Shown here piece by piece: positions 1 through 7,671 of a DNA stretch of 22,355 bases (positions are counted from its first letter, which is position 1; every line of letters starts with the position of its first letter). A program made the translations under genes and the position numbers. Source of the DNA: Oligosphaeraceae bacterium. Its GTDB lineage: Bacteria; Verrucomicrobiota; Lentisphaeria; Oligosphaerales; Oligosphaeraceae. The notes below the pieces were generated by a model. That model saw only the letters and a list, made by a program, of their open reading frames with translations. It was not told the DNA's origin and did no database searches. Location of the stretch: NCBI GenBank assembly GCA_012515455.1, contig JAAYYJ010000255.1, positions 1-22,355 on the forward strand, given 5' to 3'.

Positions 1-892
1 CGCAGAGGTTGCGGACCTCCGGGGGGATTACGAAGGACTGGGCCGGGTCAAAGCCCAGAGCCGTTTTGGCCGCCGCCAGCTCTTCCGCTCCCAGAGGCGC
101 ACCATGCACTTCGCTGCTGCCGGCCAGCTTCGGGGCACCGCTGCCAATCACTGTCTTGCCGATGATGATGCTGGGCTTGTCCTTGCAGTCCCGGGCCAGC
201 GTCAGCGCGGCTTGAATCTGGCGTACGCACTGTCCGTTGATGCGAAGCACATTCCAGCCGTAGGCGGCAAAACGTGCTCCGACATCCTCGCTCATGGCCA
301 GGCTGGTAGAGCCCTCGATGGTGATGCCGTTGTCATCGTAGAAGAGGATCAGATTGTCCAGCTTCTGGTGGCCGGCCAGAGCACAGGCCTCATGGGAGGT
401 CCCTTCCATCATGCAGCCGTCACCGCTGATCACATAGACCCTCTGGTCAAACAGGCTGCTGTCGCCCATGCGGGCGGCCAGCTGCTTCTGGGCTATGGCC
501 AGCCCGACTGCGGAGGCCAGGCCCGAGGCCAGGGGACCGGTGGTGACCTCTACCCCGCTGGTGTGGCCGAATTCCGGATGGCCGGGAGTCTTGCTGCCCC
601 ATTGCCGGAATTGCTTGAGGTCCTCAAGGCTTAAGTCGTAACCGAACAGATGCAGCAAGGAATATAACAACATGGAGCCATGCCCGGCCGAAAGCACAAA
701 GCGGTCACGGCCAAGCCAGTCCGGGTTGGCGGGGTCAAAACGCAGGAACTTGCTCCAGAGCGTAAAGGCAAAATCAGCGGTGCCCATCGGCATGCCCGGA
801 TGACCGGAATTGGCTTGCTGCACTCCGTCGGCTGACAATAGGCGAACAGTGTTGATAGCTTTTTGGTAAGTCTCTTGTTGCTGGCAGGACAT
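1..892 (-). CDS. tkt: Transketolase, N-terminal part (runs off left edge)
   Basis: Transketolase is the thiamine-diphosphate enzyme that moves two-carbon ketol units between sugar phosphates in the cytoplasmic non-oxidative pentose phosphate pathway. Reading from the ATG at 892, the protein begins MSCQQQETYQKAINTVRLLS and continues with family hallmarks: SGHPGMPMGTAD, the SAGHGSMLLYSLLHLFGYD segment, KTPGHPEFG, then the ThDP/metal motif GDG (D158) with the DDNGITIEG segment about 30 residues later, and HGAPLGAEE. About 297 residues are present, so the central and C-terminal domains lie outside the window. The start is supported by AAGGAGA upstream with a suitable spacer. It lies 90 bp downstream of prfB on the same strand with no obvious terminator between them, so co-transcription is possible. 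Identification is secure from motifs; the rest of the gene cannot be judged. Confidence 0.95.
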   Translation of the reverse strand, partial: MSCQQQETYQKAINTVRLLSADGVQQANSGHPGMPMGTADFAFTLWSKFLRFDPANPDWLGRDRFVLSAGHGSMLLYSLLHLFGYDLSLEDLKQFRQWGSKTPGHPEFGHTSGVEVTTGPLASGLASAVGLAIAQKQLAARMGDSSLFDQRVYVISGDGCMMEGTSHEACALAGHQKLDNLILFYDDNGITIEGSTSLAMSEDVGARFAAYGWNVLRINGQCVRQIQAALTLARDCKDKPSIIIGKTVIGSGAPKLAGSSEVHGAPLGAEELAAAKTALGFDPAQSFVIPPEVRNLC

Positions 893-982
893 GGGATTTT
901 TTTCTCCTTGAGTTTGGTATCAGTAGCGGGAAGAATTCTGCCGCTTCCGAGGCAGCCAGGTCTGTCTTTCCCCCACCCGCAG

Positions 983-2090
983 CTAGGCGTTGCTGTCCGA
1001 GCGCAGGTAGGCATCAATGAACAGATCAATCTCGCCGTCCAGGACCGCACTCACATTGCTGGTTTCTGCACCAGTGCGCAAATCCTTGACCAGCTGGTAG
1101 GGCTGCAGGACATAGGAGCGGATTTGATTGCCCCAGGCGTTTTCGCCCTTGGCTGCCGATTCAGCCGCGTGCTCAGCCCGGCGCTTGGAATCCTCCAAAT
1201 CGTACAGGCGAGCTTTCAGAATGCGCATCGCGTTGGCTTTGTTCTTGTGTTGCGAGCGCTCGCTTTGGCAGGTGACCACGATGCCGGTGGCCAGGTGGGT
1301 CAGGCGTACCGCGCTGTCGGTGCGGTTCACATGCTGACCGCCGGCGCCGCTGGCCCGGAAGGTATCAATGCGCAGATCGCTGTCGGTGACCTCGATGTTG
1401 ATGTCATCATCGATTTCCGGGAGCACATCGACGGAGCAGAAAGAGGTATGCCGGCGTTTGTTGGCATCAAAAGGAGAGATGCGGACCAGGCGATGCACGC
1501 CTTTCTCCGCCCGCAGATAGCCGTAGGCGAATTCGCCGCTGACCGTGATGGTCACATTTTTGGTGCCCGCTTCATCACCGGGCTGGATGTCGACAATCTC
1601 ATAGCTGAATTTCTGCTTGTCCAGCCAATGGATGTACATGCGCATCAGCATTCCGCACCAGTCGCAGGATTCAGTGCCGCCGGCGCCGGAATGAATGGTC
1701 ATAATCGCATTGTTGCCATCCATCTTGCCCGACAGGAAGCTGATTAGCTCCAGCTGGTCCAAAGCGCGCAGAAGGTCCGGCCAGCTTTGCTCCGCCTCGA
1801 GGTACAGAGCGGAATCCTCGCCCTCCAGCTCCGCCAGTTCCGCCAGCACTGCGAAATCCTCCCAGGACTTCTCCAGACGACGGAATGGCTCCAGCACATT
1901 CTTCAGGGCACTGACCTCGGCTACGACAGCCTGGGATTTCTCCCGGCTGTCCCAGAAATCGGGCCGGGTCATCTGTGCTTCAAGCAATGCCAATTTTTCT
2001 GTTTTGAGGGCGAGGTCAAAGGAACCCCCTCAAATGGTCCAGGCGCTGGCGCGACTCTGCCACTTTACCGTTAAGTTCTTCTCTGGTCAT
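983..2090 (-). CDS. prfB: Peptide chain release factor 2, programmed +1 frameshift
   Basis: RF2 recognises UGA and UAA stop codons and triggers peptidyl-tRNA hydrolysis on the ribosome. The gene is read in two frames. A 24-codon zero-frame segment starts at the ATG at 2090 and ends with CTT (2021-2019) followed by an in-frame TGA (2018-2016). Slipping +1 at CTT gives GAC and continues in frame from 2017 to the stop at 983. The joined product is about 368 residues, close to the 365 of E. coli RF2. Both functional motifs are present: the SPF anticodon-like tripeptide at 205-207 and GGQ at 250-252 for catalysis, the same numbering as in E. coli. An N-terminal helical domain with WDSREKSQ-type sequence precedes them. 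The autoregulatory frameshift means low RF2 activity favours its own synthesis. It lies upstream of tkt. Confidence 0.97.
2015..2030 (-). promoter_or_regulatory. RF2 programmed +1 frameshift site
   Basis: On the minus strand the sequence is AGGGGGTTCCTTTGAC. It contains a Shine-Dalgarno-like AGGGGG a few bases before the slippery CTT, then a TGA stop followed by C, the weak termination context. This is nearly identical to the well-known E. coli prfB site (AGGGGGTATCTTTGAC). The stop is therefore regulatory and not a mutation. Confidence 0.97.
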
Positions 2091-2120
2091 AAACTGTACC
2101 CGTAATCTTCTGGATGATGC

Positions 2121-2126
2121 AGTATA
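2121..2126 (-). promoter_or_regulatory. Possible -10 element of prfB promoter
   Basis: The minus strand reads TATACT here, about 30 bases before the prfB start, inside an AT-rich patch (2121-2143) of an otherwise GC-rich intergenic region. I see no convincing -35 at the usual distance, so this is tentative. A TATAAT hexamer on the plus strand at 2137-2142 is an alternative in the other direction, also without a good -35. Confidence 0.25.
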
Positions 2127-2163
2127 AATTACTTAATATAATGCCTGTTATCGTCAGCGCAAG

Positions 2164-2186
2164 CCGGCTGACCGGCTGACCGGCTG
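2164..2186. repeat. Short tandem repeat CCGGCTGA, nearly three copies
   Basis: CCGGCTGA is repeated head to tail at 2164-2171 and 2172-2179, followed by CCGGCTG at 2180-2186, in the divergent intergenic region between prfB and the GH127-like gene. The first copy overlaps the palindrome AGCCGGCT. Function unknown. Confidence 0.8.
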
Positions 2187-2219
2187 CATCGCCCGGTTCC
2201 TGTTCCTGCAGTATTACCC

Positions 2220-2320
2220 TGTGGCAGTTGGGCCGTGCGGTTCGCATGGTTGGTCACCCCTGTCCGGGGGGGGGTAAATTGGGCTGCGGCAGTTGATTTC
2301 TTTTCCTGCGGCAGTATGGT
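2220..2320 (+). promoter_or_regulatory. Candidate promoter/operator region of the GH127-like gene
   Basis: TTGATT (2293-2298) and TATGGT (2315-2320), 16 bp apart, form a plausible weak sigma-70-type promoter about 55 bases before the start codon. The nonamer TGCGGCAGT occurs at 2285-2293, overlapping the -35, and again at 2307-2315, overlapping the -10, exactly 22 bp apart. A one-mismatch copy (TGTGGCAGT) lies at 2220-2228. Such phased direct repeats could be regulator half-sites. There is also a run of nine G at 2266-2274. The promoter assignment is by eye only. Confidence 0.35.
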
Positions 2321-2374
2321 ATCCTGATAGTGCTTCGAGACCCGCATAAACCACCCCAACGTGGAGACATTAAG

Positions 2375-4093
2375 ATGCCGATCAGGAAACCAGACGTATT
2401 TACACTGCTGCCACCCGGTTCGGTTACTCTGAAAGGAGTATTGGGACAGTCGATTGACCGGAGCATTGCCGGGCGGCTGACCAAAGTGTCGTATGAACAT
2501 CTGGTGGAACCCTTCCGCAGCCGCTCCGAAAATGACGGCCTGTGGCGTTGCGAATTCTGGGGCAAAATCGTGCGTTCCGCGATTCGCAGCTGGCATGCCC
2601 GTCCAAATCCGGAACTGCGCGACCTGATTACGGCGACGGTGCGAGACCTGCTCTCTACCCAGACGCCGGATGGCTGCATCAGCACTTATCCCCGGGAGGC
2701 GCAGACCAGCAGATGGGATGTCTGGGGACGCAAATACGTGCTCCTGGCCTTGTGCCGTTATTGCCATGAGATCGACAACGACCCCGCAGTGCGGCAGGCC
2801 ATCGCGCGTTGTTTGCGTCATCTGGCCAGTCAGGTCGGGCCCGGGGCCAAAAGTATGCTCGACAGCGGCGAGCATCTGGGCATGGCGCCGAGCTCCATCC
2901 TGGGAGCAGTGCTCAAAGCCTACCGCCTGACTGGTGAGGCATGGATGCTTGATTACGCCAGCTGGATTATTGAGCAGGGCGGTTCGCCGGTGTTCGCGCA
3001 GGTCAGAAGCGGAATGTCCCCCCGCAACATCGCCAACGGCAAGGCGTACGAAATGACCTCTTGCGTCGAGGGGCTGTTGGAATGGTACCGCGAGACGGGC
3101 GAGCCGTCATTGCTGGCGGCAGTGCAGGAGTATTTTCGCAAAGTCCGGGAGGAGGAAATTTTTGTCACTGGTGTTGGCGGTCTCAAGGATACAGTCGGCG
3201 AATACTGGTACCACGGCGCGGTCAATCAAGTCCGGGCGGACTGCGGCGGACTGGGCGAGACCTGCGTGACCACGACCTATATCCGCTTCTGCTTGAATTT
3301 GCTGCGGGCCACCGGCGATATCCGCCTGGCCGAGGAAATCGAGCGCTCGCTCTACAATGGCGCGCTGGGGGCGATGACTCCTGATGGTTCGGCCTGGAGT
3401 CACCTGAATCCCACCCCGCTGGCAGGACCCAGCAGCAGGACCCTGGCGGGGGACCAGATCGCGCTCTGTTCCCGGGGCCGGTCGCAATTTCAGGAAGACT
3501 GCTGCCTGGCCCAGGGGCCGGAGGCCCTTGCCTCTGCGGCGCTGTTTGCGGCCCTGCGGTGTGAGGGGGGGATGGTGATCAATCTCTATGAAGACTGCAG
3601 GGTGCAGGCAGATGCCGGACTGGCGCTGGTAATCCGCAGCGGCTATCCGGATCACGGCGCGGTGGTGATAAGCATTGATTGCGCGGCAGAGCGCGAGTTC
3701 CGCCTCAAGCTGCGCATCCCGGATTGGAGTGGGGACACCCAGGTCCGCGTGGCCGGGCAAAAAATCCCGGTCCAGGCGGGCACCTACTGTGATCTTTGCC
3801 GGAAATGGCAGCCGGGAGAGACCATCGAGCTGCAGTTCGCCATGCAAACCGCAGAAATAATGGTCGGGCAGGGCTTCCGGGCTCTGCGCCGTGGACCGGT
3901 GCTGCTGGCCCGCGACTCCCGCCTGGGCGACGTCAACCGTCCGTATGAGGCAGCCGGGGAAGCGATGCCGGTCGAGCCTGTACCGGGATTCCGGCGGGTA
4001 TATGCCCTGCAAGACGGCTCGCGGGTCTGCGATTATGCCTCGGCCGGGAATACTTTTTCGGAGGAGAGCCAGCTCAGGGTGTTTTTGCCCTGA
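2375..4093 (+). CDS. GH127-like (DUF1680) glycoside hydrolase
   Basis: The 572-residue protein looks like the beta-L-arabinofuranosidase family GH127/DUF1680, which cleaves terminal arabinofuranosyl residues from plant-type glycans using a zinc-bound cysteine nucleophile. The zinc signature is visible: GETC (E295, C297) and EDCC (C376, C377). The spacing between C297 and C376 (79) is close to that between C340 and C417 of the characterised enzyme HypBA1. E276, in a GG-x5-GE segment, is the likely counterpart of the acid/base glutamate. The family phrases ERSLYNGALGAMTPDG and VINLYEDC follow. No signal peptide is evident, so it probably acts in the cytoplasm on imported oligosaccharides. The ATG at 2375 is preferred because GGAG lies 8 bases upstream. 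Sequence outside the core motifs is divergent, so substrate is uncertain. It stands alone and converges on sdaA. Confidence 0.8.
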   Translation: MPIRKPDVFTLLPPGSVTLKGVLGQSIDRSIAGRLTKVSYEHLVEPFRSRSENDGLWRCEFWGKIVRSAIRSWHARPNPELRDLITATVRDLLSTQTPDGCISTYPREAQTSRWDVWGRKYVLLALCRYCHEIDNDPAVRQAIARCLRHLASQVGPGAKSMLDSGEHLGMAPSSILGAVLKAYRLTGEAWMLDYASWIIEQGGSPVFAQVRSGMSPRNIANGKAYEMTSCVEGLLEWYRETGEPSLLAAVQEYFRKVREEEIFVTGVGGLKDTVGEYWYHGAVNQVRADCGGLGETCVTTTYIRFCLNLLRATGDIRLAEEIERSLYNGALGAMTPDGSAWSHLNPTPLAGPSSRTLAGDQIALCSRGRSQFQEDCCLAQGPEALASAALFAALRCEGGMVINLYEDCRVQADAGLALVIRSGYPDHGAVVISIDCAAEREFRLKLRIPDWSGDTQVRVAGQKIPVQAGTYCDLCRKWQPGETIELQFAMQTAEIMVGQGFRALRRGPVLLARDSRLGDVNRPYEAAGEAMPVEPVPGFRRVYALQDGSRVCDYASAGNTFSEESQLRVFLP

Positions 4094-4113
4094 GTGGTCC
4101 GGCAGGAACCATG

Positions 4114-4131
4114 CCAGCCCTGAGCGGCTGG
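4114..4131. terminator. Possible hairpin between convergent genes
   Basis: CCAGCC (4114-4119) and GGCTGG (4126-4131) form a perfect 6-bp stem with a 6-base loop in the 70-bp gap between the GH127-like gene and the convergent sdaA. It could end transcription from both sides, but no T-run follows on either strand, so support is weak. Confidence 0.3.
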
Positions 4132-4163
4132 GGCTCTGACTGGAGAGAGGGTCCGGGCAGGTG

Positions 4164-5552
4164 CTACTCATCCGGGCTGCAGTTACGCCCCGGCATCCCG
4201 CGGATGGCCAGTCCGCCGCAGGCGGTCTCCTTGTATCTGCTGGACATACCACGCCCGGTCTCCAGCATTGCCAGGACCACGTCGTCGAAGCGCAGCTTGT
4301 GCTGATTCGGGTTGCCGCCGGCAGCCAGCAGATAGGCGTTGTAGGCGCTGACCGCGCCGACGGCATTGCGCTCAATGCAGGGAATCTGCACGTACCCGCC
4401 GATGGGATCGCAGGTCAGCCCTAAATGATGCTCCAAGGCTGATTCGGCCGCATTCTCGCAGATGTTCAAGGGATAGCCTTTGCTCTGGGCCAGGAATGCG
4501 GCTGCCATCGCCGCCGCGACGCCGACTTCGCCCTGGCAGCCGACTTCAGCTCCCGAGATGCTGGCGTTATGCTTGGCCACAAAAGCAATCAGCCCTGCAA
4601 TCAGCAATCCGTCCCGTAGCGATTCCCGGGTGAAGCCCTGGTAGTGCCGCAGCAAATAAATGATTCCCGGCAGGACTCCGGAGGCACCGGATGTCGGGGC
4701 GGTGACCACCAGCTGCCCGTCGGCATTCTCTTCTGCCGCCGCCATGGCGAAGGCGCTGATGCGCAGCAGGGAGCTCTCCAGGGGGTCGGTTTTGCTGGCG
4801 GCCTGGCTGAACAGTCCTGCGGCCTTGCGCTCCAGGCCGATTTTTCCCGGCAGCACGCCGTTGGCTTGCAAGCCGCGGGCGACTGCCTGTTCCATCAGCG
4901 CCAGCAGCTTGTCGAGGCGCTGCAGGATGTCCTGCCGCGTACTGCCGCTGAGTGATTCTTCATTGCGCAGGAGTATTTCCGGGGCTGTCAGGCCGCTGCT
5001 GCTGACCAGCTGCAGAAACTGCTGGAAGTTGGTGTAGGGATACAGCGGCTGCGGCCGGGCCGGCTCGATTTCTCCGGCGCAGAGAATAAAGCCCCCGCCG
5101 ATGGAATAATATGTCCGGCTCAGAATGGGTAATTCATCCTGCCCCAGCAGATCGAAGCGCAGGGTATTGGCGTGTGCCAGAGCAGCATTGTCTTTTTCAA
5201 AACGGAAGTTCTCCGCCTGGAACGGTATGGTTTTGCCCTGAATGCTGATGCTGTAGCTCTGTCCGGGGTCCTGCAGCAGCTGGCAGAACCACTGCGGCTG
5301 GCAGTCCTCCGGGCGCTGCCCCAGCAGACCGGCCAGCACCGCCCGGTCGGTGCCATGCCCTCTGCCGGTGGAACTCAAGGACCCGAAGAGGTGCACCCGC
5401 AAAGACTCAATGCGCTCCCGCTGCTGGGCCGGCAGCTGCGCTGCGGTCTGCAGAAAACGCTCGGCCGCTCGCATTGGTCCGATGGTATGGGAACTGGAAG
5501 GCCCCGGCCCGGGCTTGAAGATATCAAAAATCGAAGTGGTGATTACATCCAT
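4164..5552 (-). CDS. sdaA: L-serine dehydratase (L-serine ammonia-lyase), single chain
   Basis: This cytoplasmic iron-sulfur enzyme deaminates L-serine to pyruvate and ammonia. The 462-residue protein has both domains fused in one chain. The beta domain begins IFDIFKPGPGPSSSHTIGPM, and the catalytic alpha domain contains GASGVLPGIIYLLRHYQG, GCQGEVGVAAAMAAA and CDPIGGYVQIPCIERNA. The three cluster cysteines are C339, C381 and C392. Their spacing of 42 and 11 residues equals that known for type 2 serine dehydratases (C343/C385/C396 in Legionella). I chose the ATG at 5552 because GGAG lies six bases upstream and the family N-terminus fits; an in-frame ATG four codons earlier and a longer open extension lack such a site. 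It is monocistronic here, with a long AT-rich upstream region. Confidence 0.95.
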   Translation of the reverse strand: MDVITTSIFDIFKPGPGPSSSHTIGPMRAAERFLQTAAQLPAQQRERIESLRVHLFGSLSSTGRGHGTDRAVLAGLLGQRPEDCQPQWFCQLLQDPGQSYSISIQGKTIPFQAENFRFEKDNAALAHANTLRFDLLGQDELPILSRTYYSIGGGFILCAGEIEPARPQPLYPYTNFQQFLQLVSSSGLTAPEILLRNEESLSGSTRQDILQRLDKLLALMEQAVARGLQANGVLPGKIGLERKAAGLFSQAASKTDPLESSLLRISAFAMAAAEENADGQLVVTAPTSGASGVLPGIIYLLRHYQGFTRESLRDGLLIAGLIAFVAKHNASISGAEVGCQGEVGVAAAMAAAFLAQSKGYPLNICENAAESALEHHLGLTCDPIGGYVQIPCIERNAVGAVSAYNAYLLAAGGNPNQHKLRFDDVVLAMLETGRGMSSRYKETACGGLAIRGMPGRNCSPDE

Positions 5553-5953
5553 CTGAAACTCCATACAGGAATGCCAAACCAGTCCGGGGGCTGACTGTGA
5601 CGAGGGTAGATCATGCCGGCAGGGCGCAGCATGGCTGTCCTTGTCGAAAAAATGCCGCTGCACCGGTGAAAATATAACCTCTGGCGGGAAATTGGAAAGG
5701 CCGGGGAAACAGTGCGATGAAGATTATTGCGGTTCCGGCACGAGCGCATCCTCGAGGCTCCGGGTCTGATTTGCAGAAAGTCCCGTTCCGGAGTTGATTT
5801 ATGCACTATACAGGTGTATCTTATATATGATAACCGGGTTAGGCAGTTTGCTAAATTATTACTGTTTCTCTCTAATCACAAATAATTTTTTACACCCCAT
5901 GACTGGCTGGTGACGGTCCTGAATAGTCCGCCGGATGCTGAGGACTGCTACTC
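5553..5953. promoter_or_regulatory. 401-bp divergent intergenic region, AT-rich core
   Basis: No convincing gene lies between the divergent sdaA and LRV-repeat genes. The stretch 5795-5895 is strikingly AT-rich compared with the surrounding GC-rich coding DNA and probably holds promoters for both directions. On the plus strand TTGATT (5794-5799) is followed after 17 bp by TATCTT (5817-5822), and TATGAT lies at 5826-5831. These hexamers are partial matches, so exact promoters are not assigned. Confidence 0.45.
5817..5832. promoter_or_regulatory. Near-perfect AT-rich palindrome, operator candidate
   Basis: TATCTTATATATGATA matches its own reverse complement at 14 of 16 positions and overlaps the candidate -10 elements in the sdaA/LRV divergent region. 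The symmetry and location suggest a binding site for a dimeric regulator, but AT-rich sequence can be palindromic by chance. Confidence 0.4.
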
Positions 5954-7228
5954 ATGTATCTGCCTGGACGTGGGGATGGCCGGCCGGAAACAGCGGCGGT
6001 GGAAACCACGCCACCGCTGCTGGACGCATTTCAGGCCCTTTGCTTCTGCACACAGACATTGCCAGTGAACGACAACTCTCATCAAAGCGTATCTGTACTC
6101 CTGGGGGAGATTCTGGCGGATTGCCACCGCGCCATCGAGAATTGGCGACGCCGCGGTGTGCCTATACAACTGCTGCGCGACCTGGCTGCGGCAGACAACA
6201 GCCTGCCAACCCGGAAATTCCTGGCTGCCCAGGTAAATACCCCGGGGCGGATTCTGGAGGATTTGCTGGATCAGGGCGATCCCGAAGTGCTGGTCATTCT
6301 GGCCAGTCAGGAACGCCTTACCGGAGGACAGCTGCAGCGCCTGGCTAAAAGCAGTCTGCTGGCAGTGCGGGTGGCCTTGGCCGCCAGCAAGAACGCCAGC
6401 GGACCGCTGGCGCTGCTGCTGGCAGCCGATGCAGAACTGGAGGTGCGTCTGGCCTTGGCCGGCAATCCGGCCATCAGCGTGCGCATTCAGGCTGTGCTGA
6501 GCTCGGATGCCAGTCCGCTGGTACGGGCGGAACTGCTGCGTCTAAAGCGCCTGGATGAGGAAATTCAATACGCACTGTGTGATGACTGGGATTTGCTGAT
6601 TCATCTCAAGGCCCTGCTCAGCCCCCGGCTGTCCTACTCCTGCCTGCAGAACTGGGCCGCGTCAGGAGAACTGATTTCACAACTGGCCATCGCCGCACGG
6701 AAGAACCTGCCTGAGGAAATCTGGCGGATTCTGGCCGGCAGTACCCATCTTCAGGTACAGTTGGCGGTGGCCAGGCACGGCCAGCTGCCGGCGGAACAAT
6801 GGCAGGACCTCGCCCGCAGCACGGCCCTCGCGCTGCGCCTGGAGCTGGCCGGCAAAAAGCAGCTCCCCCTGCCGGTGCAGCGAATCCTGGCCCAGGATAG
6901 CGATGCAGGGGTACGGCGGGCCTTGGCCGCCAACCCCGATCTGGATGACGGCATCGGGATGTTCCTGGCCCAGGGGCGCAATCAGACCGTACTGGAGGCC
7001 CTGGCCCTGAATCCCGGCCTGCTGCCGGGGACGCGGGCGGAGCTGCTGAAGCTGGATTCCAGCGAACTGCAGAAAATGCTGTTGGCCAACCGTGCGCTGA
7101 CGGCTGAACAGCTTACCCTGCTGGTGGAGAATTGTGCTCAGGAAGTGCTGTTTCACGTCCGTTACCGGAAACTTGAGGCGCGATTGCTGTCGGAGAAAAG
7201 CCGGCGCCGGCTGGTGCAGGAGCGCTGA
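5954..7228 (+). CDS. LRV-like repeat protein with twelve 26-residue repeats
   Basis: This 424-residue protein is built almost wholly from helical repeats. From residue 80 to 391 I can lay out twelve consecutive units of exactly 26 residues without insertion or deletion, with the pattern LA-x-x-(S/A)-x-x-x-V-R-x-A-L-A-x-N-P-x-L. Examples start ADAELEVRLALAGNPAI and QDSDAGVRRALAANPDLD. A degenerate thirteenth unit and a basic tail (RRRLVQER) end the protein. This resembles leucine-rich repeat variant (LRV) proteins, whose usual unit is 24 residues, and should give a curved interaction surface. The cysteine-rich iron-sulfur domain of the Azotobacter LRV protein is not evident; residues 1-79 hold only three cysteines. 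There is no signal peptide or membrane segment. The ATG at 5954 follows TGAGGA by about ten bases. It is first in a long co-directional run, so a scaffold role is inferred. Confidence 0.75.
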   Translation: MYLPGRGDGRPETAAVETTPPLLDAFQALCFCTQTLPVNDNSHQSVSVLLGEILADCHRAIENWRRRGVPIQLLRDLAAADNSLPTRKFLAAQVNTPGRILEDLLDQGDPEVLVILASQERLTGGQLQRLAKSSLLAVRVALAASKNASGPLALLLAADAELEVRLALAGNPAISVRIQAVLSSDASPLVRAELLRLKRLDEEIQYALCDDWDLLIHLKALLSPRLSYSCLQNWAASGELISQLAIAARKNLPEEIWRILAGSTHLQVQLAVARHGQLPAEQWQDLARSTALALRLELAGKKQLPLPVQRILAQDSDAGVRRALAANPDLDDGIGMFLAQGRNQTVLEALALNPGLLPGTRAELLKLDSSELQKMLLANRALTAEQLTLLVENCAQEVLFHVRYRKLEARLLSEKSRRRLVQER

Positions 7229-7231
7229 CCT

Positions 7232-7251
7232 GCGCCGGGATTGCCCGGCGC
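7232..7251 (+). terminator. Strong GC hairpin between LRV gene and next gene
   Basis: GCGCCGGG (7232-7239) and CCCGGCGC (7244-7251) make a perfect 8-bp stem closed by the four-base loop ATTG, four bases after the LRV-gene stop codon. There is no following T-run, so it may cause partial termination or protect the mRNA 3' end rather than stop transcription outright. Confidence 0.5.
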
Positions 7252-7277
7252 CAGATCATAAATCTTAAGGAATGAAT

Positions 7278-7634
7278 ATGATGGCTAAACCACCCAGAGA
7301 GAACAAGCCCCTGAGCTTTGTGGAAATTGTGATGCGGGCCGATGCGGAGACTATCCGCACCGCCTTGGAGGCGCGCATCAAAGTCGACGAGCTGCTGGCC
7401 GAGCGGGAACAGGCCTACCGGCGCATTGCAGAATTGGAGGCGCAGGTCGAAGAACTGGTGGGCGAACCCGGAGTCTTTGTCTTCCCGCTGCCCCCCCTGC
7501 CGGTTGCCGGATTCAGCAAAGCCATACCAGTCAGTCCGGCCAGGAAGCCCGATGCACCAGCGGCGGCGGCAACGCCAGCACCAGCCAAGAGCAGCGCCAA
7601 AAACGCTGCCAGTCACAACACTACCGGCGAATAA
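7278..7634 (+). CDS. Small coiled-coil and proline/alanine-rich protein
   Basis: I do not recognise this family. The 118-residue product has a charged N-terminus, then a predicted coiled coil rich in E, A, L and R (about residues 20-65, including REQAYRRIAELEAQVEELV), then a hydrophobic proline motif FPLPPLP, and a low-complexity tail of A, P, K and S. No membrane segment is convincing. The start is chosen at ATG 7278 because AAGGA (7267-7271) lies six bases upstream. The directly adjoining ATG at 7281 is equally possible, and the earlier ATG at 7272 abuts the ribosome site. It lies 49 bp after the LRV gene and 81 bp before a second small protein that shares its coiled-coil-then-FPxPPxLP arrangement, so the two may be tandem paralogues. 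Function unknown. Confidence 0.7.
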   Translation: MMAKPPRENKPLSFVEIVMRADAETIRTALEARIKVDELLAEREQAYRRIAELEAQVEELVGEPGVFVFPLPPLPVAGFSKAIPVSPARKPDAPAAAATPAPAKSSAKNAASHNTTGE

Positions 7635-7671
7635 CCCTGCTGCGGTCTCAGGGTGAGAACCAGCAGTTCTT

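Noticed and set aside
863..1747. 294-codon plus-strand frame over prfB and the tkt start
   Set aside because: Antisense to the conserved SPF and GGQ motifs of RF2; composition typical of a shadow frame.
2016..2018. Apparent premature stop making prfB a pseudogene
   Set aside because: The context AGGGGG-CTT-TGAC is the conserved programmed frameshift site and the joined protein has the right length and motif numbering.
3107..4375. 422-codon open frame on the minus strand opposite the GH127-like gene
   Set aside because: Its translation has no recognisable motif, overlaps a gene with conserved catalytic residues on the other strand and also runs into sdaA. Long antisense frames are expected in GC-rich DNA.
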